From Puniceibacterium sediminis (lineage in GTDB: Bacteria > Pseudomonadota > Alphaproteobacteria > Rhodobacterales > Rhodobacteraceae): a stretch of 64,000 nt of DNA. The position numbers and the translations under genes were made by a program. The DNA is taken from positions 99,436 to 163,435 of the forward strand of contig NZ_FZNN01000011.1 of assembly GCF_900188035.1 (NCBI RefSeq), given 5' to 3'. This document shows, piece after piece, positions 23,227-30,984 of the stretch; positions within the stretch are counted from its first letter, which is position 1, and each line of letters begins with the position of its first letter. Below the pieces are notes generated by a model. It was not told the origin of the DNA. It saw nothing but the letters and a program-made list of their open reading frames with translations, and made no database searches.

Positions 23227-25251
23227 TTACTTGCCAGCGATCAGATCGCGAACCTTCTGCGCTGCCGCCTCGGCGGTGATGCCGAAGTGTTCGTACAGCT
23301 CTTCCGCCGGGGCAGAGGCGCCAAAGCCCTGCATGCCGACAAATGCCGACTTGTTGGCCTTGCCACGTTCGCCGGACAGCCACTTGTCCCAGCCGAATTG
23401 AACGCCTGCCTCGATCGCGACCCGAACCGGACCCGCAGGCAGGACGCGCTTGCGCACGGCTTCGTCCTGCGCCTCGAACAGCTCCCAGCAGGGCATGGAC
23501 ACGACCCGCGTACCGATGCCCTCGGCCTGCAGGATGTCGCGTGCTGCCAGGGCGATGGACACTTCGGAACCGGTCGCCATCAGGATCGCCTGACGCTTGC
23601 CTTCCGCTTCGGCCAGAACATAGGCACCCTGCGCCACCATGTTGGTGTTCTTGTGCGTCGTGCGCACTGTCGGCAGGTTCTGACGCGACAGCGCCAGCAC
23701 CGACGGCGTTGTGGTCGTGGTCAGCGCAATTTCCCAGGCTTCAGCGGTTTCCACCGTATCGGCGGGGCGGAACACATAGGTGTTGGGCGTGGCGCGTGAA
23801 ATCGCCAGATGCTCGACCGGCTGGTGGGTCGGGCCGTCTTCGCCCAGACCGATGGAATCATGCGTCATCACGAATACCGTCGGCACCTGCATCAGCGCCG
23901 CCAGACGCATTGCGGGGCGGGCGTAGTCGGTGAAACACATGAACGTGCCGCCATAGGGGCGCACGCCGCCGTGCAGCGCCATGCCGTTCATCGCCGCCGC
24001 CATGCCGTGTTCACGGATTCCGTAATAGACATAGCGCCCGCCACGGTTTTCGACGTCAAAGACGCCCATATCCTTGGTCAGCGTGTTGTTCGAACCCGTC
24101 AGGTCGGCAGACCCACCCACGGTTTCCGGCATCAGCGGGTTCACGACCTCCAGCACCATTTCGGACGATTTGCGCGTCGCCACCGAAGGTGCGGCTTCCG
24201 AAATCTGCTTTTTCAGCGCCTTGATCGTCGCGCTCAGCTTTTTCGGTGCTTCACCGGCAAGCTGACGGTTGAACTCGACCTGCTTGGTCTGGGATTGCGC
24301 CTCAAAGCGTTCTTCCCAGGCGCGGCGGGTATCGGCACCGCGTGCGCCAATCGCTTCCCACTGCGCCTTGACGTCTGCGGGTACCTCGAACGGGCCGGTG
24401 GTCCAGCCATAGACGGCCTTTGCGGCGGCCATCTGGGCGGCGTCGGTCAGCGCGCCATGCCCCTTGGACGTATCCTGCGCCGCGTGGCCCAGAGCAATAT
24501 GCGTCTTGCAGGCGATCATCGACGGCGTGTCGGTCTTTTTCGCCGCCGTGATGGCCGCATCAATCGCCGCGGCATCATGCCCGTCGATTTCCTGCACATC
24601 CCAGCCGGCAGCCTTGAAACGGCCAACCTGATCGCTGCGGTCCGACAGCGAAACCTTGCCGTCGATGGTGATGTCGTTGTTGTCCCAGAACACGATCAGC
24701 TTGGACAGCTTGTGGCGTCCGGCGATGCCGATGGCCTCGTGGCTCACACCTTCCATCAGGCAGCCGTCACCGGCCATGACATAGGTATAGTGATCGACGA
24801 TCTTGGCACCGAAACGGGCGCGCTGGATCTCTTCGGCCATGGCGAAACCGACCGAATTGGAAATACCCTGACCCAGCGGGCCGGTTGTCGTTTCAATCGC
24901 GGTGGCGTGGGTGTTTTCCGGGTGGCCTGCGGTGCGGGCACCCAGCTGGCGGAAATTCTTGACTTCTTCCAGCGTGATTTCCGCATCGCCCACAAGGTAG
25001 AGCAGCGAATAGATCAGCATCGAACCATGGCCCGCCGACAGGATGAACCGGTCGCGGTCAGGCCATGTCGGGTTGGCGGCGTCAAATTTCAGATGATTGC
25101 CAAAAAGCACGGTTGCAACGTCGGCCATGCCCATCGGCATGCCAGAGTGGCCGGACTTTGCGGCGGCAACGGCGTCCAGCGTCAGGGCGCGAATGGCGGC
25201 TGCCTTCATCCAGTGTTCGGGGTTCTTGGCTTTGATCGCGTCTATATCCAC
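23227..25251 (-). CDS. tkt: transketolase
   Basis: Transketolase moves two-carbon units between sugar phosphates in the pentose phosphate and Calvin pathways using thiamine diphosphate. The 674-residue protein shows [17 protein letters not shown], the cofactor motif [13 protein letters not shown]...DNNDITIDG, the catalytic [15 protein letters not shown] block and the [15 protein letters not shown]-terminal motif. All expected domains are present. It is divergent from the zauP-like/zapA pair; no cbb genes lie beside it, so a housekeeping pentose-phosphate role is more likely than a dedicated Calvin-cycle one. Confidence 0.97.
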   Translation of the reverse strand: MDIDAIKAKNPEHWMKAAAIRALTLDAVAAAKSGHSGMPMGMADVATVLFGNHLKFDAANPTWPDRDRFILSAGHGSMLIYSLLYLVGDAEITLEEVKNFRQLGARTAGHPENTHATAIETTTGPLGQGISNSVGFAMAEEIQRARFGAKIVDHYTYVMAGDGCLMEGVSHEAIGIAGRHKLSKLIVFWDNNDITIDGKVSLSDRSDQVGRFKAAGWDVQEIDGHDAAAIDAAITAAKKTDTPSMIACKTHIALGHAAQDTSKGHGALTDAAQMAAAKAVYGWTTGPFEVPADVKAQWEAIGARGADTRRAWEERFEAQSQTKQVEFNRQLAGEAPKKLSATIKALKKQISEAAPSVATRKSSEMVLEVVNPLMPETVGGSADLTGSNNTLTKDMGVFDVENRGGRYVYYGIREHGMAAAMNGMALHGGVRPYGGTFMCFTDYARPAMRLAALMQVPTVFVMTHDSIGLGEDGPTHQPVEHLAISRATPNTYVFRPADTVETAEAWEIALTTTTTPSVLALSRQNLPTVRTTHKNTNMVAQGAYVLAEAEGKRQAILMATGSEVSIALAARDILQAEGIGTRVVSMPCWELFEAQDEAVRKRVLPAGPVRVAIEAGVQFGWDKWLSGERGKANKSAFVGMQGFGASAPAEELYEHFGITAEAAAQKVRDLIAGK

Positions 25252-25448
25252 GGGAAGCGGTCCTTTTAAGGGGTGTCGGCATGCTCAATACCAGCGTGAC
25301 GGCGAAGATCAAGCGCGCCCCATAAGGCCTTGACACATAAGGGGGCGCAATTTCACGTTTGGCTTGGTAAACTTGCATCCAACAGAGCCTGAGCGATTCG
25401 CGGGAATACCGGTGCAACAGGTTTGATAGGCAGAGCAGAGGGCAAAAT

Positions 25449-26009
25449 ATGACCCAGATTGAAGAACTGGAGCGGCGGATCACTGCTGCGCTGGACCGGA
25501 TCGCGCAGGGCGTCGAAGCTCTTGATAACGCGCCAGCGCCAGTGCCAGAGGAACCTGAGCCCGAAGTGCCGATGGCCGAGCCGGATGCGCCGACCGCCGA
25601 GGTTGATACCGCTGAGCTGGAATCCCTGCGTGACGCGCTGAACGACGAAAAGGTCGCCAATGCCCAGCTCGAAGAGCGGCTGAGCGCGGTACGCGCCAAA
25701 CAGGAAAGCGGCGTCAAGGATCTGCACGCCCAGGTCGCCAAGCAACGCGAATCCCTTGGTGCGCTGGATCTGGACCTGCAACACCTGCGCCGGGCCAACG
25801 ACATGCTGGTCAACACCATTCAGGAATTGCGCACGGCGTTGGAAGAAAACGTCGGTGAACCGAATCTGATCAACAAGGCCATGCTGGCCGAGCTTGAATC
25901 CCTGCGCGCCGCGCGCACAGCCGAGGCGGCCGAAGCCCGTGCCGTGCTTGACGCGCTGGAACCGCTTCTGGTCGAGGCCAGCAACAATCCGGCAGAGGAG
26001 AGCGCCTGA
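25449..26009 (+). CDS. coiled-coil protein upstream of zapA (ZauP-like)
   Basis: This 186-residue acidic protein starts with a short helix, has a proline/glutamate-rich linker at about 28-55 and then a long predicted coiled coil (about 56-175) with regular heptads. Its stop codon overlaps the zapA start by one base (TGATG), so the two are translationally coupled. In Caulobacter a coiled-coil protein encoded directly upstream of zapA, ZauP, works with ZapA to focus the Z ring; position and architecture fit that protein, but the identity is inferred from context rather than from clear sequence identity. Confidence 0.72.
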   Translation: MTQIEELERRITAALDRIAQGVEALDNAPAPVPEEPEPEVPMAEPDAPTAEVDTAELESLRDALNDEKVANAQLEERLSAVRAKQESGVKDLHAQVAKQRESLGALDLDLQHLRRANDMLVNTIQELRTALEENVGEPNLINKAMLAELESLRAARTAEAAEARAVLDALEPLLVEASNNPAEESA

Positions 26010-26410
26010 TGCCCGAAGTTCCTATCTACATCGGCGGCCGCACCTTTGAAGTCGCCTGTCAGGAAGGCGAAGAACAGTACCTGCAATCGGCCGCCCGCAT
26101 GCTCGACACCGAAGCATCGGTGCTGGTTGACCAGATTGGCCGTGTCCCGGAAACCCGGATGCTGTTGATGGCGGGTCTGATGCTGGCGGACAAGACGGCC
26201 AGCCTCGAGGATCAGCTGCGCGAAAGCGAAGATCGTGCCGCGGGACTCGAGGATGAGTTGCGCGCCCTGCGCGAGGCACCGGCCCCCGAACCCGAACGTA
26301 TCGAAGTGCCGGTGATCCCGTCCGAAGTCACGGATTCCCTCGCCGAGATCGCCGCAAGGGCCGAAGCCCTGGCGGAAGAGATCGAAGAAAAATCCTCTGA
26401 TCGGGCTTAG
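26009..26410 (+). CDS. zapA: cell division protein ZapA
   Basis: ZapA binds and bundles FtsZ filaments at mid-cell. The 133-residue protein begins with PIYIGGRTFEVACQEGEEQYL, the ZapA beta-hairpin and first helix, followed by a helix with the MLLMAGLMLADK segment and a coiled coil. The C-terminal 45 residues form a proline-rich linker and an acidic helix that many short ZapA proteins lack. It overlaps the preceding coiled-coil gene by one base. A loose hairpin (CGTGTCAG...CTGACACG, 26417-26448) follows the stop. Confidence 0.9.
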   Translation: MPEVPIYIGGRTFEVACQEGEEQYLQSAARMLDTEASVLVDQIGRVPETRMLLMAGLMLADKTASLEDQLRESEDRAAGLEDELRALREAPAPEPERIEVPVIPSEVTDSLAEIAARAEALAEEIEEKSSDRA

Positions 26411-26478
26411 TGTCTTCGTGTCAGCGTGCTGAGTGGCTTACTGACACGCGCCTCGCTCTGAAACATTGTCACAAAACG

Positions 26479-26505
26479 AAAAACGCCGCCCGGATGGGGC
26501 GGCGT
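26479..26505 (-). terminator. intrinsic terminator of the bolA-grxD operon
   Basis: On the minus strand ACGCCGCCC pairs with GGGCGGCGT around an ATCC-containing loop and is followed by TTTTCG, 24 nt after the grxD stop. Confidence 0.85.
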
Positions 26506-26528
26506 CAAATCGATCTTGTCCGCAGTGA

Positions 26529-26891
26529 TCAGCCGTTGGCTTCGCGGATCTTGTTCGCGGCGTCCTTGTCGTAGGTTATGCCACTGGTTTCGAACAGCTG
26601 GTCAAGTTCGCCAGACAGGGTCATCTCGGTGATGATGTCGCAACCGCCGACGAATTCGCCTTTGACGTAAAGCTGCGGGATTGTCGGCCAGTCAGAAAAA
26701 TCCTTGATGCCCTGACGGATGTCGGCATCCTCAAGCACGTTCACATCGGCGAATTCCACGCCCATGTAGTTCAGCACGCCGGCAACACGGCTTGAAAAAC
26801 CGCACTGGGGCATGGATTTGGTGCCCTTCATGAACATCACGACATCGTTTGCTTTGACCAGATCTTCGATGCGGGTCTTGGTATCAGTCAT
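26529..26891 (-). CDS. grxD: monothiol glutaredoxin, Grx4 type
   Basis: This 120-residue glutaredoxin carries the CGFS active site (C30) in KGTKSMPQCGFS and the glutathione-binding WPTIPQLY and GGCDI segments. CGFS glutaredoxins hold [2Fe-2S] clusters and hand them on, often as a complex with BolA, whose gene is two ORFs upstream on the same strand. The start at 26891 gives the normal family length; the frame is open 87 nt further upstream, but that would overlap the 44-aa ORF out of frame. The ATG overlaps the end of that small ORF by 8 nt. Confidence 0.95.
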   Translation of the reverse strand: MTDTKTRIEDLVKANDVVMFMKGTKSMPQCGFSSRVAGVLNYMGVEFADVNVLEDADIRQGIKDFSDWPTIPQLYVKGEFVGGCDIITEMTLSGELDQLFETSGITYDKDAANKIREANG

Positions 26892-27018
26892 CCATCTTCT
26901 CCATACGTTCGCGGCGCTTCTTCTCAGCGCGTATATAGGGCTGAAGTGCGCCGTAAGTGATAACGCCGACCAAGGCAAAGGCGCCTATGATCGGCCATGT
27001 GTCGGCAAGCAGGGCCAT
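26884..27018 (-). CDS. 44-aa single-pass membrane protein between bolA and grxD
   Basis: A short ORF encodes a peptide with an N-terminal hydrophobic helix (about residues 8-27, PIIGAFALVGVITYG) followed by a strongly basic tail (RAEKKRRERMEKMDD). It starts 3 nt after the bolA stop and overlaps the grxD start by 8 nt, a spacing expected of a translated gene in an operon. I do not recognise the family. The basic tail predicts an N-out, C-in topology. No other gene fits this space, which supports it being real. Confidence 0.68.
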   Translation of the reverse strand: MALLADTWPIIGAFALVGVITYGALQPYIRAEKKRRERMEKMDD

Positions 27019-27021
27019 GGG

Positions 27022-27264
27022 TCAGTCCGGGGCCTTGGTGGTCAGCGCCAGCGCGTGCAGCGCACCGCTCGGGCCATCCATCTGCGCCTTGAGCGCGGCA
27101 TAGACCGCGCGTTGCTGCTGGACCCGGTTCTTGCCGCGAAACGACTCGTCGATCACTTCGGCGGCGTAATGATTTCCATCGCCCGCAAGGTCGGTGATGG
27201 TGATCTTTGCCGCCGGAAATTCGGCGCGGATCAGGTCTTCGATTTCCTGTGCCTCAATGGCCAT
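27022..27264 (-). CDS. bolA: BolA family protein
   Basis: This 80-residue protein has the BolA fold signature: GDGNHYAAEVIDESFRGKN with the conserved histidine that can ligate an Fe-S cluster, followed by RVQQQRAVYAAL and a short HALALTT end. BolA proteins pair with CGFS glutaredoxins in iron-sulfur trafficking, and grxD is encoded two ORFs downstream on the same strand. The protein is a normal short BolA without extensions. Confidence 0.93.
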   Translation of the reverse strand: MAIEAQEIEDLIRAEFPAAKITITDLAGDGNHYAAEVIDESFRGKNRVQQQRAVYAALKAQMDGPSGALHALALTTKAPD

Positions 27265-27423
27265 GGGTCCGGGCTCCGTTGTCCTGTGTCTTTAGCAGAT
27301 GTAAGCGCGCCGCCGCGTGGGTGCAAGCGGTGGCGTGGGGTAGGTGGGTTTTGTCACGTTCCAAAACCACGGGATGCGCCCGCGTCAGGCGTCAGACGCG
27401 GATCCATGGCTAGGCACTGTTTC

Positions 27424-28206
27424 TCAGGCAGCCAGATCGACCCAGACCGGCACATGGTCCGACGGTTTTTCGCGCCCGCGCACATGTTTGTCGATCTCGC
27501 AGTTTGTCAGCATATCGGCGCAGGCGGGACTTAGCAGGAAATGGTCGATGCGGATGCCGTTGTTGCGGTTCCAGGCACCGGCCTGATAATCCCAGAACGA
27601 ATAATGCCCGGGGCCTTGCGTGCGGGCGCGGAATGCCTCGGTGAATCCAAGGTTCAGGATGCGGCGGAATGCGGCGCGGGTTTGTGGCAGGTAAAGCGCG
27701 TCTTCTTCCCAGGCCTTGGGGTTGGCGGCGTCCTCAGGCTGGGGGATCACGTTGTAATCGCCCGCCATCAGGGTCGGCATTTCGTCGGCCAGAATCTCCT
27801 GCGCGCGGGTTTCAAGCCGCTTCATCCAGCCTAATTTATAATCGTATTTCGGCCCCGGTGCCGGATTTCCGTTGGGCAGATACAGCCCGCAGATCCGAAC
27901 AGGATGACTATCACCCATCACAACCGCCTCGATCCAGCGCGCCTGTTCGTCGGATTCGTCCCCGGGCAGACCGCGGCGCACGTCCTCCAGCGGCAGTTTC
28001 GACAGAATCGCCACCCCGTTGAAACCCTTCTGACCGTGCGTCTCCACGTTGTAGCCACGATCCTCGAACAGCTCGCGGGGGAAGTTTTCGTCCACGGATT
28101 TGATTTCCTGGAGCAGGGCAACATCCGGCTGCGCCTCATCCAGCCAGGTGGTCAAGGCCTCAATTCTGGCCTTCACACCGTTGATGTTGAAACTGGCGAT
28201 TTTCAT
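27424..28206 (-). CDS. xth: exodeoxyribonuclease III
   Basis: Exonuclease III repairs abasic sites and blocked 3' ends. The 260-residue protein has the metal-binding glutamate in LLQEIK (E34), the GLYLPNGN block, GDYNVIPQPEDAANP with the catalytic Asp-Asn pair, IDHFLLS and a C-terminal SDHVPVWVDL carrying the catalytic histidine. All active-site segments are present at family spacing. It is not obviously part of an operon; a 158-bp gap separates it from bolA. Confidence 0.95.
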   Translation of the reverse strand: MKIASFNINGVKARIEALTTWLDEAQPDVALLQEIKSVDENFPRELFEDRGYNVETHGQKGFNGVAILSKLPLEDVRRGLPGDESDEQARWIEAVVMGDSHPVRICGLYLPNGNPAPGPKYDYKLGWMKRLETRAQEILADEMPTLMAGDYNVIPQPEDAANPKAWEEDALYLPQTRAAFRRILNLGFTEAFRARTQGPGHYSFWDYQAGAWNRNNGIRIDHFLLSPACADMLTNCEIDKHVRGREKPSDHVPVWVDLAA

Positions 28207-28415
28207 AGAGCCCCCCTGATGCTGCTGCGCATCTATCCCTGATCAACCAATTACTGACAAGCCATCGATCCGAATCATTCTGGGAATCCAGTCGTTAATT
28301 TTGGGTCAATTTGTGATTCTCCTGTCCGGATTCCGGAGATTCAAGACGCTGATGTGAGGCAGGTCAGGGTCACTTTTGTACCATTTTGTGTCGCCCAAAA
28401 ACTTTTTTTTGGGGC

Positions 28416-28424
28416 TGTGGATAA
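28416..28424 (-). promoter_or_regulatory. perfect DnaA box
   Basis: TGTGGATAA (reverse complement TTATCCACA) matches the consensus exactly and lies beside the A/T-rich inverted repeat. Confidence 0.5.
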
Positions 28425-28469
28425 CTTTGGGAAAACTCGCAGGATCTAACCTCTAAGTCACTGAATTCA

Positions 28470-28478
28470 TGTGGATAA
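28470..28478 (-). promoter_or_regulatory. second perfect DnaA box
   Basis: TGTGGATAA again, same orientation, 54 bp from the first box. A weaker GGTTGATAA follows at 28484. Confidence 0.5.
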
Positions 28479-28584
28479 GAGCGGTTGATAACACGCATGT
28501 CGAGAAAAATGATTTTGCCAATCAATTTCGACGTGCAAGCGTTAAGAGGCAAATTAGCATCACCCAAACCCCTGGAGGTTCACC

Positions 28585-29847
28585 ATGTCGGCACAACTCA
28601 AGCTCACCAACATTCAACACTTCGTTAACGTCTCCGAACGCACCAAATCGGCAAGCCTGCATGGCGGCGAGGCCTGCGATCTGTTCACTTCCGGCTCCGC
28701 TCCGGCCACATCGATCGATGCGCTTCTCGGCGATGCAACCGGCCTGTTCACATCCGGTTCCGCACCACGCTCCAGCCAGACGCTGAGCGGCGACGCGGTC
28801 GAGATGTTCACGTCCGGTTCTGCACCTGCAGGCACCAAAGCTTCGGTCGGCGACGCAGTCGAAATGTTTACATCAGGGTCCGCGCCTTCCGGTAGCAAAG
28901 CAGCCACAGGCGACGCTGTCGAGATGTTTACGTCGGGTTCGGCACCTGCTGGCACCAAGGCGACCACCGGCGACGCGGTCGAGATGTTCACTTCGGGCTC
29001 GGCTCCTGCTGGCACCAAGGCGACAACCGGCGATGCGGTCGAGATGTTCACTTCGGGCTCGGCTCCTGCTGGCACCAAGGCAACCACCGGCGACGCTGTC
29101 GAGATGTTCACTTCGGGCTCCGCACCTTCCGGCACCAAGGCGACCACCGGCGACGCGGTCGAGATGTTCACGTCGGGCTCGGCTCCTGCTGGCACCAAGG
29201 CGACAACCGGCGATGCGGTCGAGATGTTCACTTCGGGTTCCGCACCTTCCGGCACCAAAGCGACCACAGGCGATGCGGTTGAGATGTTCACCTCGGGTTC
29301 GGCACCTGCTGGCACCAAGGCGACCACCGGCGACGCGGTCGAGATGTTCACTTCGGGTTCCGCACCTTCCGGCACCAAGGCGACAACCGGCGATGCGGTT
29401 GAGATGTTCACCTCGGGTTCGGCTCCTGCTGGCACCAAGGCGACAACCGGCGATGCGGTCGAGATGTTCACTTCGGGTTCCGCACCTTCCGGCACCAAAG
29501 CGACCACAGGCGATGCGGTTGAGATGTTCACCTCGGGTTCGGCACCTGCTGGCACCAAGGCGACCACCGGCGACGCGGTCGAGATGTTCACTTCGGGTTC
29601 CGCACCTTCCGGCACCAAGGCGACAACCGGCGATGCGGTTGAGATGTTCACTTCGGGCTCGGCTCCTGCTGGCACCAAGGCGACAACCGGCGACGCGGTT
29701 GAGATGTTCACTTCGGGCTCGGCTCCTGCTGGCACCAAGGCAACCACCGGCGACGCGGTCGAGATGTTCACTTCCGGCTCCGCACCCAAGAAGGCTGCCA
29801 AGTCCGTGGCTGGCGAAGGCACTGCGCTCTTCACCTCCGGTTCATAA
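28585..29847 (+). CDS. tandem-repeat protein of 20-residue FTSGSAP units
   Basis: The 420-residue protein has a 27-residue N-terminal part (MSAQLKLTNIQHFVNVSERT...) and then twenty units of the form GDAVEMFTSGSAPAGTKATT. The first two and last two units are diverged (GEACDLF, GDATGLF, the KKAAKSVA ending, GEGTALF); seventeen carry exact VEMFTSGSAP. There is no signal peptide or membrane segment and a single cysteine (C31). Units alternate APAG and APSG. GGAGG precedes the ATG. From memory it could correspond to a Rhodobacteraceae DUF (perhaps DUF6749), unchecked. A multi-core peptide precursor, a binding scaffold or a solenoid are all possible; the function is unknown. Confidence 0.9.
   Translation: MSAQLKLTNIQHFVNVSERTKSASLHGGEACDLFTSGSAPATSIDALLGDATGLFTSGSAPRSSQTLSGDAVEMFTSGSAPAGTKASVGDAVEMFTSGSAPSGSKAATGDAVEMFTSGSAPAGTKATTGDAVEMFTSGSAPAGTKATTGDAVEMFTSGSAPAGTKATTGDAVEMFTSGSAPSGTKATTGDAVEMFTSGSAPAGTKATTGDAVEMFTSGSAPSGTKATTGDAVEMFTSGSAPAGTKATTGDAVEMFTSGSAPSGTKATTGDAVEMFTSGSAPAGTKATTGDAVEMFTSGSAPSGTKATTGDAVEMFTSGSAPAGTKATTGDAVEMFTSGSAPSGTKATTGDAVEMFTSGSAPAGTKATTGDAVEMFTSGSAPAGTKATTGDAVEMFTSGSAPKKAAKSVAGEGTALFTSGS
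28666..29844 (+). repeat. 60-bp in-frame tandem repeat array, about 20 units
   Basis: The array is in perfect 60-bp register from 28789 to 29748 (16 full units), with diverged units at both ends. Within it the 240-bp block 29161-29400 recurs at 29401-29640 with two differences (29172 and 29178), and 28981-29100 closely matches 29641-29760, showing duplication in multi-unit blocks. Differences between units are mostly synonymous third-position changes. Confidence 0.97.
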
Positions 29848-29865
29848 GACATCGCGCAAAGATCG

Positions 29866-29886
29866 GGGCGGGCCGTCGGCCCTGCC
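29866..29886 (+). terminator. possible attenuating hairpin between repeat gene and downstream gene
   Basis: GGGCGGGCC and GGCCCTGCC can pair with one mismatch around a short loop, directly after the repeat-protein stop. No T-run follows, so it would at most lower read-through or stabilise the upstream message. Confidence 0.35.
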
Positions 29887-29904
29887 TGTAATAGACAAGG
29901 GAAA

Positions 29905-30984
29905 ATGACCGTGAACAATGTCATCCAACTGAACGTACCCCCCCGACTGTCCCCGCAAGATGCGCGTTACGGCGCGCTTCTCGCGAGCTTCGCCCTCGAC
30001 CGGCGGACAGGTGACGACGTCTTCTGGCTCAAGGAAAACGCCGAAGTCCTGAACATCCTGGAATGCACCGGCTCTGAGTTGTCACAGGGCGCTCTCTCTG
30101 CCCACCAGGGATTTTACGATACTGTCGAACAACGCCTCAGCTTCTTCCCGCAGTACTACCGCTTCCTTCTGTCCATCACACTTGACCTCGAAGATCTTGG
30201 CATGCCCGGCAACAAGGGCGCGCAGCTGGTCGACTGGGCCGTGGATCAGAACCTTGCACAGGCCGAACTGTCCGACCTCCAGCGCATGGAAGCGCGCCGC
30301 CTGATGGCACGCCGGGGCCGCGATCCGCTCCCCACTGACAGCGGGCTGAACGACCGGGTCCGTGATTTTATCAACCGCTCACAGACCTTTACGCTGCCCA
30401 ACAAGAAAGCAGCGTACGAGCTGACCCACGCCGTGTTTTACCTGAGCGAGTATGGCCGCCACGATCCGCAACTGGATGCGGGGGCCCGTACAAGCCTGCA
30501 TTTCGCCGGTCTTCTGGCCTATCTTGACCAGAACGCCGACCTGCTGGCCGAAATCTGCGTCGCCATGGCCTTTGCGGGCGAAGAGGTGCCAAACCTCTGG
30601 ACCGACTGGCTCGACCGCGAAACGCACCTCTTTACAGTGACCAATGACGAATATGTCAGTGTGAATGACGACTACCACGAATTCCTGGTCTGCCACTGGC
30701 ATCAGGCGGTGACCGGCGCGCCGATCTTCAAGGCCGCCATCGGCCCGGGCCGGATGCGGTTTGACCGCTCTGACCTGCGCAGCGCACCGCTTCGCGAAAT
30801 TTCGGAATGCATGTTCCGGATGGAAGAGGCCCGTTCCGGCGACTGGACCCGGATGCGCGGATTGATGGAGGCGCAATTGTCACCAGAGGCCATGAACGTC
30901 GTGTGCCGCGCCGAAGAAGACTCCCAGTTCGAAGCCTTCTTTCACGGCTTTGCCCGTGTCGATCAGATCGGAGTATCTGCATGA
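29905..30984 (+). CDS. unrecognised 359-aa protein in the repeat-protein operon
   Basis: I do not recognise this protein with confidence; from memory it may belong to DUF6902. It is soluble and mainly helical, without a signal peptide. Conspicuous blocks are KKAAYELTHAVFYLSEYG (about 166-183), HFAGLLAYLDQNADLLAEIC, VAMAFAGEEVPNLW and YHEFLVCHWHQAVTG, in which several His, Cys, Asp and Glu residues could form an active or metal site. It begins 57 bp after the repeat gene and overlaps the transporter start by 4 nt (ATGA), so the three genes form one operon. A role in modifying or handling the repeat protein is inference. Confidence 0.85.
   Translation: MTVNNVIQLNVPPRLSPQDARYGALLASFALDRRTGDDVFWLKENAEVLNILECTGSELSQGALSAHQGFYDTVEQRLSFFPQYYRFLLSITLDLEDLGMPGNKGAQLVDWAVDQNLAQAELSDLQRMEARRLMARRGRDPLPTDSGLNDRVRDFINRSQTFTLPNKKAAYELTHAVFYLSEYGRHDPQLDAGARTSLHFAGLLAYLDQNADLLAEICVAMAFAGEEVPNLWTDWLDRETHLFTVTNDEYVSVNDDYHEFLVCHWHQAVTGAPIFKAAIGPGRMRFDRSDLRSAPLREISECMFRMEEARSGDWTRMRGLMEAQLSPEAMNVVCRAEEDSQFEAFFHGFARVDQIGVSA

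Larger units (their letters stand above)
28207..28584 (+). promoter_or_regulatory. AT-rich regulatory region of the repeat-protein operon
   Basis: This 378-bp gap contains no supported gene. It is clearly AT-richer than its surroundings. It holds two perfect DnaA boxes (28416-28424 and 28470-28478), an inverted repeat CCCAAAAA/TTTTTGGG (28394-28413) next to the first box, and two near-matches to the CtrA motif TTAA-N7-TTAA: one around 28294-28308 and TTAA-N7-ATTA at 28542-28556. GGAGG lies 7 nt upstream of the ATG at 28585. A regulated promoter for the downstream operon is likely. Confidence 0.6.

Noticed and set aside
23809..25269. 486-codon plus-strand frame
   Set aside because: Antisense of transketolase.
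28666..29844. CRISPR array
   Set aside because: The 60-bp repeats are contiguous, in frame and without spacers; no cas genes are near.
28614..29924. 436-codon open frame antisense to the repeat protein
   Set aside because: It is open only because the 60-bp repeats have no stop in that frame; no ribosome binding site or independent coding pattern is visible, and the sense frame keeps amino acids while varying synonymous codons.
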